Below, piece after piece: positions 8,901 to 15,321 of a stretch of DNA of 64,000 bases. Source of the stretch: Microbacterium sp. SZ1 (GTDB lineage Bacteria; Actinomycetota; Actinomycetes; Actinomycetales; Microbacteriaceae); assembly GCF_002362255.1 (NCBI RefSeq), contig NZ_LPVV01000001.1:186001-250000 (forward strand), given 5' to 3'. The notes under the pieces were generated by a model. That model did not search any database. It saw only the letters and a list, made by a program, of their open reading frames with translations, and was not told where the DNA came from. Position 1 is the stretch's first letter. Each line of letters opens with the position of its first letter. The translations under genes and the position numbers were made by a program.

Positions 8901-10170
8901 GGCGAACCCGTTCCACGGGCGCATGGACGACGTGATGCTCCTCGACACGGTGCCCACCGCCGAACAGGTCGCCGCGCAGTACGCGCTCTATGGCGCCGCG
9001 CCGAGCGAGCCGCCCGCGCCCGCCCCGTGCACGCCAGACGGCGAGGTCATCAACGACGTCATGGATGCCGCGAACTGGGCGCCCCGGACCCCGGCGAAGT
9101 GGGAATTCCCGGGCGACGAAATCGTGTTGACCGAACCGGGGACGGATCCTGCCGACGGCATCCGGCGTCCGTTCGAGTACGCCGTGCTGACCGAGGGAGA
9201 GGAGCTCGGCTCGTTCGACCTCACCGCGCAAGTGCGGCTCGACGAGAAGGCGTCGGTGAACAACCGAGACGTGATCGTGGTCTTCGGCTGGCAGTCCGAC
9301 ACCGAGTACTACTACGCCCATCTGTCGAAGGACAACACGATCTACCCGCACAACGGCATCTTCAAGGTGAACGGGGTCGATCGTGAGCGCATCGACGATC
9401 AGTGGAACGGTGCCGTCGGCGCACCGCCCGCAGTGACCGACGAGGAATGGCATGACGTGCGGCTCATCCGCTGCGCCGACACCGGCCAGATCGCCGTGTA
9501 CCTCGACGGACTGGACGCGCCGCTGATGACGGCGACCGACACGACGTTCCCAACCGGACGGGTGGGCTTCGGCTCCTTCGACAACTTCGGTCGGCTGCGA
9601 GACCTGACCGTCACGGCGGCTGCGGTCGACGACGTCGCCCCCGAGGTCACGGTGAAGAGCGAGGCGGGCGCGACGGTCGGACGCGACGGCGTCTACAGCA
9701 GGGTGTCGTTCAAGCTCCACGACGAGGGCAAGGTCGATCGACTGACGCTGAACGGCATCGAGAAGGATCTGACGGATGCCGTCTGGTCCGATCTCAACGG
9801 CGTCGTGCCCGGTGCCTTCGGGGCCGTCGAGGGATCGAACACCCTCGTGGTGTCCGACCTCGCCGGCAACGCCACGACCGTCACCTTCACGCTCGATGTC
9901 ACCCCGCCCACCGTCACGGTGAAGGGCGGAACCGCTCAGACCGTGGGCGGAGACGGCGTCTACAGCAAGGTCTCGTTCAAGCTCCACGACCCGCGCAAAG
10001 TCGACCTCGTCGTGCTGAACGGCGTCGTGAAGAATCTCACGGATGCCGTCTGGTCGGACCTCAACGATGTCGTCGTCGGGAAGATGGGCGCGGTCGCCGG
10101 CGACAACACGCTCGTCGTGCGCGACGTCGCCGGCAACGCGACGACCGTGGGGTTCACTCTGACGGGGTAG
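5989..10170 (+). CDS. Large secreted multidomain protein with PQQ-type sugar-dehydrogenase-like beta-propeller
   Basis: A 1393-residue exported protein. A long signal peptide (Arg-rich n-region SRRARRRMAAG, hydrophobic core, probable cleavage after AAA near residue 50) leads into: residues ~57-250, a Trp/Asp-rich beta domain (LamG-like or CBM-like); ~306-716, a six-bladed propeller of the glucose/sorbosone dehydrogenase family (GAAEFHPDF, LVGDGGNG, QGKVLRIDP, GLRDPHRISWDP, GDNFGWSVREG); ~760-1005, a LamG/concanavalin-like domain (VSVMGWFKP, GQWVHLAATFD); ~1013-1212, a jelly roll resembling the 3-keto-disaccharide hydrolase (DUF1080) fold; and ~1218-1393, two Ig-like repeats. There is no LPxTG or C-terminal membrane anchor. 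It probably oxidises or binds extracellular sugars or glycans; cofactor use is inferred, not shown. GAGAGG lies upstream of the ATG. Confidence 0.85.
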   Translation: MQERSMRSMSTSGRTDGAPPSRRARRRMAAGAVAAVMVGGLLAAVPAAAAEPFTELIDFEDYQRSALNGQDGWVASAAPQVVADPLNGNNQVVESVGGGQQAYREIPAIAEGDTGTLFFRFLRTGSVDTSFGLTDIDAPNDYTHSRAYVNNQNDDVLRVRDGGAFQPAGVWSRDAWQCVWIVADNANDQVAVYSQGGAYEQITRLPEGTEEQFGFRQAVDGSLDRFFWKNGASSAGRLLLDDVAVDTARENLAIATGNDGDCAPGETPAQPLLNPLPDPALASLGIEVTELAQLPASQTTPATQDPRLVRHNRITHLDEVPDGSGRLMVPDNNAILYLVDKATGEHVPYLNVRDQFVDNFHNSAGLGTGLGAAEFHPDFAENGLFYTVHTEGGTALTEDTPDFPAYGNTQFHSVITEWTATDPSAATFEGTHREVMRIPFGGRVHTVQQIAFNPTAEEGSADDGILYILVGDGGNGVGNGNPQDLATPQGKVLRIDPTGDDSVNGAYGVPDDNPFVGQAGALPEIYALGLRDPHRISWDPEGDHTMYLAHIGEWQVESIYAVEPGDNFGWSVREGSFLAENRQIFPLPADDAQYGFTYPVAAYDHNRDPGQTGDAGVAVNGGFVYRGDIAELQGRYLFTDLVRGWVLSTQADEMVRNDGDIEDLATIEQLRVFADGVETTFQDLVGDTRVDLRFGSDADGELYLVSKANGKIWKVTGAREAGAPASPFVLPDLAPNVVTHHDFDHPGAANPTVEVDQGRSGTDISLINGGVEMRVADSAYTGAGKALQTQQMSPRTASNDDWKAGVYDASGVDSLSAFAGAEQVSVMGWFKPTGDHPALNSGTANPDDVYNAIGLAGVLTGTSDGHAVRALLEVITVDGELKLVALGRRVDGAGSWTFAADLPWDEILKKGQWVHLAATFDFAAGEMKLFMNGEELAGRYTASNPWGGGATSDTAPAGIKIGGSFPQNTREANPFHGRMDDVMLLDTVPTAEQVAAQYALYGAAPSEPPAPAPCTPDGEVINDVMDAANWAPRTPAKWEFPGDEIVLTEPGTDPADGIRRPFEYAVLTEGEELGSFDLTAQVRLDEKASVNNRDVIVVFGWQSDTEYYYAHLSKDNTIYPHNGIFKVNGVDRERIDDQWNGAVGAPPAVTDEEWHDVRLIRCADTGQIAVYLDGLDAPLMTATDTTFPTGRVGFGSFDNFGRLRDLTVTAAAVDDVAPEVTVKSEAGATVGRDGVYSRVSFKLHDEGKVDRLTLNGIEKDLTDAVWSDLNGVVPGAFGAVEGSNTLVVSDLAGNATTVTFTLDVTPPTVTVKGGTAQTVGGDGVYSKVSFKLHDPRKVDLVVLNGVVKNLTDAVWSDLNDVVVGKMGAVAGDNTLVVRDVAGNATTVGFTLTG
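9640..10167 (+). repeat. Two tandem 89-residue Ig-like repeats encoded in-frame
   Basis: Copies start at 9640 and 9907, giving a 267-bp period. Shared blocks include DGVYS, VSFKLHD, LTDAVWSDLN, NTLVV and LAGNATTV or VAGNATTV. DNA identity is visibly high (for example GACGGCGTCTACAGCA in both), suggesting recent duplication or gene conversion. Such repeats usually serve as stalks or carbohydrate-adhesion modules. Confidence 0.85.
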
Positions 10171-10261
10171 CCGCGTTTCGTCTCGCTGCGCTCGCTCAAC
10201 GACCCGTGGTCTCGTCCCGCGGGTCGTTCAGCGAGGAGCGCAGCGACGAGACGAAACGCGG
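10171..10261. terminator. Very long imperfect palindrome between convergent genes
   Basis: The left arm (10171-10205) and right arm (10220-10261) are reverse complements over about 35-41 bases with small indels, around a 14-nt centre. It begins directly after the stop of the secreted-protein gene and ends at the stop of the convergent SDR gene. It could act as a bidirectional terminator. The arm core TCTCGCTGCGCTCGCT looks like a REP-type intergenic repeat rather than a plain terminator. Confidence 0.6.
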
Positions 10262-11206
10262 TCAGCTCCGCGGGAACTCCACGCCCGTGAGCTGCTCCGA
10301 CAGCGTCCAGATGCGACGCGCGTCGTCCTCGCTGCGCAGCCGCGAGTACAGCGGCTGCTCGGCGGGCGCGCCGCCCAGGTGCAGGGGGCCGCTCGGGCCG
10401 TAGAAGGCGCCGCCTCGGGATCCGGGGGAGACGGCGGCGTACAGCGCCGGCAGAGCCGCGGACTCGGGAGTCCCGAGCAGGACGCCGCGTGCCGACAGCC
10501 AGCGGATCAGACGCACGTCGAGACCGTCACGGGCGCGGCCGAGTTCCGGGCGGGCCGCGAGCAGACTCGTCGGTGCGACGCCGGGGTGCGCGAGATTGCT
10601 GGTAATGCCCCAGCCCAGCTCCCGGCTGCGTCGGTCCAGTTCGAGGCCGAACAGCCCGAACGCGATCTTCGAATGGCTGTAGGCCCGCCCGCCGCGATAC
10701 GACTTCTCCCAGTTCGGATCGTCCCAGTTGATCGCCCCCTGGTTCGCGGAGACGCTGATCTGCGACGTCACCCGTGCCCGGCCCTCGCGAAGCAGCGGGA
10801 GCAGGTCGGCCACGAGCGCGAAGTGACCGAGATGGTTCGTGCCGAACTGCAGCTCGAAGCCGTCGGCCGTGGTCTGCCGCTCGGGAGGCGTCATGACGCC
10901 CGCGTTGTTCACCAGCAGGTGGATGGGCGCCCCGTCGGCACGCATGGCGGCGCCGAACGACTCGACCGACTCCAGCGAAGAGAGGTCGAGCGGCAGCGTG
11001 CGCACCGCCGCACCGGGCGCATCGGCCTGGATCGCCCGCAGCGCGGCATCTCCCTTGGTGCTGTTCCGCACGGGCAGGATCACCTCCGCGCCCGCCCGGG
11101 CCAGCCGTGCGGCGATACGCAGCCCGATGCCGTCGCTGCCGCCGGTGACGACGGCGCGCCGGCCGGTCAGGGACGGAAGGGTCATGTCGATGGTGTGTCG
11201 TGGCAT
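10262..11206 (-). CDS. Short-chain dehydrogenase/reductase, retinol-dehydrogenase-like
   Basis: A 314-residue NAD(P)-dependent oxidoreductase of the classical SDR fold. The cofactor loop is TGGSDGIG (variant of TGxxxGIG), the structural motif is LLVNNAGV, and the catalytic pair is YSHSK. Length and the NHLGHF and SNLAHPG segments match the WW-domain-oxidoreductase/RDH-like subgroup, often annotated as SDR family NAD(P)-dependent oxidoreductase. ATG at 11206 is preferred over one 27 nt upstream because GAGGAG sits 6 nt before it. It diverges from an XRE regulator (11330), the common arrangement in which that regulator controls the reductase. Substrate unknown. Confidence 0.88.
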   Translation of the reverse strand: MPRHTIDMTLPSLTGRRAVVTGGSDGIGLRIAARLARAGAEVILPVRNSTKGDAALRAIQADAPGAAVRTLPLDLSSLESVESFGAAMRADGAPIHLLVNNAGVMTPPERQTTADGFELQFGTNHLGHFALVADLLPLLREGRARVTSQISVSANQGAINWDDPNWEKSYRGGRAYSHSKIAFGLFGLELDRRSRELGWGITSNLAHPGVAPTSLLAARPELGRARDGLDVRLIRWLSARGVLLGTPESAALPALYAAVSPGSRGGAFYGPSGPLHLGGAPAEQPLYSRLRSEDDARRIWTLSEQLTGVEFPRS

Positions 11207-11329
11207 GGTGTGCTCCTCGGTGTCGTCGTCCACTCTCGCGGGGTCGCCGGGGCCGTATCCAGGACACGACGATCAGTGGATGCCGAGACCGCGCCGTGTG
11301 AGGATCGAGCAGACGAACCAGGGGGACAC

Positions 11330-12172
11330 ATGCCGATCGATCGCGAGGCGCTCGCCGAGTTCCTGCGCCACCGCCGCGAGGTGCTGCAGCCGGAGGACGT
11401 CGGCCTGCCCCGAGGCGGCCGCCGCCGCACCACCGGTCTGCGCCGCGAGGAGGTCGCGGCGCTCAGCCACATGTCACCCGACTACCTCGCTCGGCTCGAG
11501 AGGGGCAGCGGGCCGCAGCCCTCGGAGCAGATGCTGTCGTCGATCGCGCAGGGGCTGCACCTGACGCTCGACGAGCGCGACCATCTGTTCCGTCTGGCGG
11601 GCCACCGCCCACCGCAGAGCGGGAACGGCACCGAGCACATCAGCCCCGGCATGCTGCGCATCCTCGACCGGCTCGAGGACACGCCGGCCGAGATCGTGAC
11701 CGAGCTGGGTGAGACCCTGCGGCAGACGCCGCTCGGCGTCGCTCTCACCGGCGATACGGCCGGGCTCACGGGGCCGGAGCGCAGTCTCGGATTCCGCTGG
11801 TTCACGGATGCCCGCACCCGAGCGCTGTATCACCCCGACGACCACGACTTCCTCGTGCGGCTGTGGGCCTCGGGGCTCCGCGAGCTGGTCTCGCTGCGGG
11901 GACCGACCTCGCGGGCGGCCGAGTACTCTCGCCTGCTCTCCGAGCGCAGCGCGGAGTTCCGGGCAGCGTGGGAGCGTCAGGAGGTCGGCATCCGCCCCCG
12001 GGAGACGAAGCGGTTTGTGCATCCGGAGCTCGGCGAGATCGAGCTCGCGTGCCAGACGCTCGTCGACCCGGTGCAGTCGCATCTTCTGCTCGTGTACACG
12101 GCCGTGCCGGGCACGGAGAGCTACGAGAAGCTGCAGCTGCTGTCGACGCTCGCACCCCGCACCGCACGCTGA
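11330..12172 (+). CDS. XRE-family regulator with MmyB-like ligand-binding domain
   Basis: A 280-residue cytoplasmic transcription regulator. Residues ~8-75 form a helix-turn-helix (GLRREEVAALSHMSPDYLAR, then LERGSGPQPSEQML). Residues ~105-270 match the MmyB-like PAS-type ligand-binding domain common in actinobacteria (FRWFTDARTRALY, RPRETKRFVHPELGEIEL). These proteins typically regulate the divergent SDR gene beside them, as found here at 10262-11206, and bind small lipophilic ligands. Start ATG 11330 follows a GGGGGAC purine run. Confidence 0.9.
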   Translation: MPIDREALAEFLRHRREVLQPEDVGLPRGGRRRTTGLRREEVAALSHMSPDYLARLERGSGPQPSEQMLSSIAQGLHLTLDERDHLFRLAGHRPPQSGNGTEHISPGMLRILDRLEDTPAEIVTELGETLRQTPLGVALTGDTAGLTGPERSLGFRWFTDARTRALYHPDDHDFLVRLWASGLRELVSLRGPTSRAAEYSRLLSERSAEFRAAWERQEVGIRPRETKRFVHPELGEIELACQTLVDPVQSHLLLVYTAVPGTESYEKLQLLSTLAPRTAR

Positions 12173-12192
12173 GCACGATCCCGTCATGCTCC

Positions 12193-12243
12193 GGTCGCAG
12201 GTCGTGCCGCCGAGAGGTGATCTCGACGGCACGACCTGCGACC
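12193..12243. terminator. Bidirectional terminator hairpin
   Basis: Perfect 17-bp arms (12193-12209 and 12227-12243, GGTCGCAGGTCGTGCCG and complement) with a 17-nt loop sit between the convergent XRE gene and the membrane-protein gene. No T-run is present on either strand. Confidence 0.7.
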
Positions 12244-12261
12244 CGAACACGGATCCCCGCG

Positions 12262-12795
12262 TCAGCGGATGGCGTAGACCGCACCGCCGACGATGATCGT
12301 CACGGCCGTCGTCCAGAGGAAGATCGCCACGGCCTGCCAGATCAGGACTCGGCCCTTGCTCACGCCGGAGGCGGCGAGCATGGTCGCGGTGAAGTGCGTC
12401 GGCAGCAGGAGCGGGCCGAGCAGGCTCACGCCGGGCACGCCGTAGCGCTCGAAGGCGCGCTGGAACTTGGCACGGCGGGCCGAGCCGCGGTCGGTCTCGG
12501 CGGGGATCTCTTCGAGCGAGCTGCCGTCGGCCGCTACCGCCTGTCGGCTGCGCGCGCGGGTGACGATGGCCTTGCGCGCCCCGGCGCCGGCGATGACGAG
12601 GATGGCGACGCAGAGGAAATTGCCGACCATCGCCGCGATCGCCGCGATGACCGGATGGATGCCGCCGATGATGCCGATCGCGGCGGCTCCCTCGCCCTCG
12701 ATGAAGGGCACGGCGCCGGCGAGGGCGACGATGAGCGGCTGCACGAGGTCGGGCACCTGTGCGACGAGGTCCTGGAACGTCTCGACGAGGTTCAT
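12262..12795 (-). CDS. Small multi-drug export protein family (Sm_multidrug_ex) membrane protein
   Basis: A 177-residue integral membrane protein with about four or five hydrophobic segments. The conserved PFIEGEGAAAIGI segment and LLGPLLLPTHFTA are characteristic of the Sm_multidrug_ex (DUF) family, which is related to DedA-like transporters. The family name comes from weak early data; transport function is unproven. A polar central loop carries many Arg residues. It stands alone, diverging from the histidine-kinase gene. Confidence 0.75.
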   Translation of the reverse strand: MNLVETFQDLVAQVPDLVQPLIVALAGAVPFIEGEGAAAIGIIGGIHPVIAAIAAMVGNFLCVAILVIAGAGARKAIVTRARSRQAVAADGSSLEEIPAETDRGSARRAKFQRAFERYGVPGVSLLGPLLLPTHFTATMLAASGVSKGRVLIWQAVAIFLWTTAVTIIVGGAVYAIR

Positions 12796-12918
12796 GGTGG
12801 GCTCCTGAAGTTCTGAGAGGGCGGACTCTCCGCCCTGATGACATCAGTCCATCGCGTCGGCCGGCTCCGCGGCAGTGTCGCCCCGTCACCGGTTTCCGGG
12901 CGGTTCGCACGCGGCATC

Positions 12919-12944
12919 CGTGACAACTGTCACGCCCCTATGGT
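12919..12944 (+). promoter_or_regulatory. Inverted-repeat operator and leaderless -10 of the two-component operon
   Basis: CGTGACA-AC-TGTCACG (12919-12934) is a 16-bp inverted repeat with 7-bp arms. It is followed by a -10 TATGGT (12939-12944) and, 7 nt later, the ATG of the kinase gene, so the mRNA would begin at or next to the start codon. TGAC-N4-GTCA-type sites are typical of DesR/NarL-like regulators, suggesting autoregulation by the downstream response regulator (inference). Confidence 0.55.
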
Positions 12945-12951
12945 GGGAGGG

Positions 12952-14163
12952 ATGAGCAGCCCTTCCGACCTCCGCGGCCCGCTCGGCGATCCGCCGCCCG
13001 GGGCGCGTGCACTCGCGCGCGGTATCACCGCCACCTGGTGGTACACGGTCAGCGCGGTGGTCTTCATCGAGCTGTTCCTCGTGTTCGCGTGGGCGCTCCG
13101 CGTGCTCGCGATCCCCGTCGACCCGATCTCGATGGTCGTGCTGGGCATCGGCGGCATCGTCTGGTTGCTGTCGACGATGGTGCTGCTCTCTGCGTACAGG
13201 CACCGAATCGAGAACGGCCCGGGGTTTCCGTGGGCGAGGATCGCCGTGCCGCTGCTCGTCGCCGTCGCCTACGGTGTCGCCGCCGGTCTCGCGGCGAACA
13301 GCTGGCTGTTCGGTGCGATGCCCCTCGCACAGTCGGTCGTGCTGCTGAACTGGCAGCGTGGCGTACGCGTGCGCGTCGTGGGGCTCGCCACCCTCGTGCT
13401 GATCGTCTTCGCGTTCGTCGACGGCACCCGCGGTGCACTCGGCGGCGGCATTCCCGACTGGATTCCCACGCTCTATGCGATCGTCATCCCGGCGATGTCG
13501 GTGTCGTCGCTGTGGTGGTGGGATGTTCTCGTCACCCTCGATCGCGCGCGGGCATCGGAGTCGCGTCTCGCAGCGACGCAGGAACGGCTCCGCATCGCGA
13601 CCGACGTGCACGATCTGCAGGGGCACCACCTGCAGGTCATCGCGCTGCAGCTGGAGCTCGCCGAACGCCTCATGGAACGCGACCCGGAGGCGGCGCTCGA
13701 GCAGCTCCGCGCGGCCCGGGTGAGCGTCGATGAGGCGCGACAGGGCACGCGAGACCTGGCCACGCGAGTGCGGTCGGTGCCGCTCGGCGACGAGGTCGCC
13801 AATGCCCGCGATCTGCTCAGCGCCGCCGGCCTGATCGTCGAGGCGGAGATCGCTCCCGATGCCGGTGAGGCACCGGCATCCGCCCTCGGGCCCGTGATCC
13901 GCGAGACGACCACCAACGTTCTTCGCCATGGCGCCGGTCGCCGCGCCCGATTGTCGTTCGCCCGCACGCGGGACGGATGGCGATACGAGGTCGTGAACGA
14001 CGTGGATCCGGATGCGCCCCGCGAGCACTCCGGCTCCGGCCTCGACGGTGTGAAGCGTCGCCTCGGCGAGGTCGGCGGCACGCTCGAGGTGCGCGAGGGC
14101 GACGATGAGTTCGCGGTGATCGTGACGGTGCCCGACCACGACGCGGACGGAGGTGCTCGGTGA
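12952..14163 (+). CDS. DesK-like sensor histidine kinase
   Basis: A 403-residue membrane sensor kinase. About six hydrophobic segments occupy residues ~20-190. Then a HisKA_3 dimerisation domain has the phospho-acceptor His in DVHDLQGHHLQVIALQLE, and a degenerate HATPase carries ETTTNVLRHG (N-box) and SGSGLDGVKRRL (G-box). The DLQGHHLQ motif is that of the DesK family, whose members sense membrane fluidity or envelope stress. Start ATG 12952 is taken from a -10 TATGGT 7 nt upstream; an in-frame ATG at 12940 falls inside that -10. It overlaps the response regulator by 4 nt. Confidence 0.9.
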   Translation: MSSPSDLRGPLGDPPPGARALARGITATWWYTVSAVVFIELFLVFAWALRVLAIPVDPISMVVLGIGGIVWLLSTMVLLSAYRHRIENGPGFPWARIAVPLLVAVAYGVAAGLAANSWLFGAMPLAQSVVLLNWQRGVRVRVVGLATLVLIVFAFVDGTRGALGGGIPDWIPTLYAIVIPAMSVSSLWWWDVLVTLDRARASESRLAATQERLRIATDVHDLQGHHLQVIALQLELAERLMERDPEAALEQLRAARVSVDEARQGTRDLATRVRSVPLGDEVANARDLLSAAGLIVEAEIAPDAGEAPASALGPVIRETTTNVLRHGAGRRARLSFARTRDGWRYEVVNDVDPDAPREHSGSGLDGVKRRLGEVGGTLEVREGDDEFAVIVTVPDHDADGGAR

Positions 14164-14762
14164 TCCGGGTGCTGCTGGCCGACGACGAGGGCATGATCCG
14201 CTCGGCGCTCGCCGCTCTGCTGCGCCTCGAGGGGGACATCGACGTGGTCGCGGAATGCGAGGACGGGGAGCAGGCGGTCGCTGAGGCACTGCGGCTCACT
14301 CCCGACGTGTGCCTGCTCGACCTGGAGATGCCGGGTCTCGACGGTGTCGAGGTGGCCGAGCGGCTGAACCGCGCGATCGCGACGCGGTGCGTGGTCGTCA
14401 CCCGCCATGCACGCCCCGGCGTGCTGCGGCGTGCGCTCGCCTCGGGAGTGGCGGGCTTCCTCCCCAAGTCGCGCGGTGCCGACGAGGTGGCCGACGTGAT
14501 CCGTCGCGTGGCCGCGGGGGCGCGCTACGTCGACCCGGAGATCGCCGCCGACGCTCTGAGCGACGAGCGCTCGCCGTTGACCGACCGCGAGCTCGATGTG
14601 CTGCGCGCCGGTCGACGAGGTGAGACGACCGGGCAGATCGCGCGCGCCCTGTCGCTCGCGCCGGGGACCGTGCGCAACCACATCTCCGCCGTGCTCGCGA
14701 AGCTCTCGGTCGCCACGCGTCAGCAGGCCGTACTGCTCGCCGAGGAGCGCGGCTGGATCTGA
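14160..14762 (+). CDS. DesR-like LuxR/NarL-family response regulator
   Basis: A 200-residue regulator paired with the preceding kinase (GTGA overlap). The receiver domain (1-120) has the acidic pair in LLADDEG, the phospho-acceptor Asp in CLLDLEMPG, a Thr/Lys switch (VVVTRHAR, FLPKSRG), and the C-terminal LuxR helix-turn-helix (SPLTDRELDVL, IARALSLAPGTVRNHISAVL, KLSVATRQQAV). DesR-type regulators usually control adjacent membrane or transport genes; none is adjacent on this strand, so the regulon lies elsewhere, perhaps including its own promoter. Confidence 0.92.
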   Translation: MIRVLLADDEGMIRSALAALLRLEGDIDVVAECEDGEQAVAEALRLTPDVCLLDLEMPGLDGVEVAERLNRAIATRCVVVTRHARPGVLRRALASGVAGFLPKSRGADEVADVIRRVAAGARYVDPEIAADALSDERSPLTDRELDVLRAGRRGETTGQIARALSLAPGTVRNHISAVLAKLSVATRQQAVLLAEERGWI

Positions 14763-14838
14763 TCTGATCCCGATCGCCGCCGCAACATCGCTGAAACCTC
14801 GCACCGATAGCGTGGATGCAGCACGAAACGAGGGACTG

Positions 14839-15315
14839 ATGGGCGTGACGATCCACCGTGTCGACTGGGAGCACGCGGATGCCGTACGGCTGCGCGCTGC
14901 ACAGCGTCGGGAGCTCGACGAGCGATACGGGAGCGACGATCACGAGCCCGGCATCATCCCCTCCGCGGACGACGTCCCGGTGTTCCTCGTCGCGCGGGAT
15001 TCCGCGGGAGAGGCGATGGTCTGCGGCGGACTCCGCCCGCTCGATGAACCCGATCTCGGAGACGCGGTCGCCGAGATCAAGCGCATGTACGCGGCGCCGG
15101 AGGCCCGCGGGACCGGTGCTGCCGCATCCCTGCTGCGCGGTCTGGAGGACGAGGCGCGCAGTCTCGGTATCCGTCGTCTCGTGCTGGAGACGGGCACTGC
15201 GCAGCCCGACGCGGTGAGGTTCTACACGCGCGAGGGATACGCGGCGATCCCGCTCTACGGGCACTACGTCGGGAGCGCCCTGTCGCTGTGCTTCGCGAAG
15301 GACCTCACCGTCTGA
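14839..15315 (+). CDS. GNAT-family N-acetyltransferase
   Basis: A 158-residue cytoplasmic acetyltransferase. The acetyl-CoA binding motif A appears as VAEIKRMYAAPEARGTGAAA (variant of RxxGxG), followed by LVLETGTAQPDAVRFYTREG and GYAAIPLYGHY, typical of the subgroup seen with small-molecule substrates. Start ATG 14839 follows GAGGGA. It lies 76 bp after the response regulator and converges with treZ; the 6-bp gap to the treZ stop leaves no room for a separate terminator. Substrate unknown. Confidence 0.85.
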   Translation: MGVTIHRVDWEHADAVRLRAAQRRELDERYGSDDHEPGIIPSADDVPVFLVARDSAGEAMVCGGLRPLDEPDLGDAVAEIKRMYAAPEARGTGAAASLLRGLEDEARSLGIRRLVLETGTAQPDAVRFYTREGYAAIPLYGHYVGSALSLCFAKDLTV

Positions 15316-15321
15316 GGGATC

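Noticed and set aside
6958-9987. 1009-codon antisense open frame within the secreted-protein gene
   Set aside because: Same artefact; the plus-strand product has a signal peptide and recognisable domains.
10171-10261. Insertion-sequence terminal inverted repeat
   Set aside because: The arms face each other with only 14 nt between; no transposase or target duplication.
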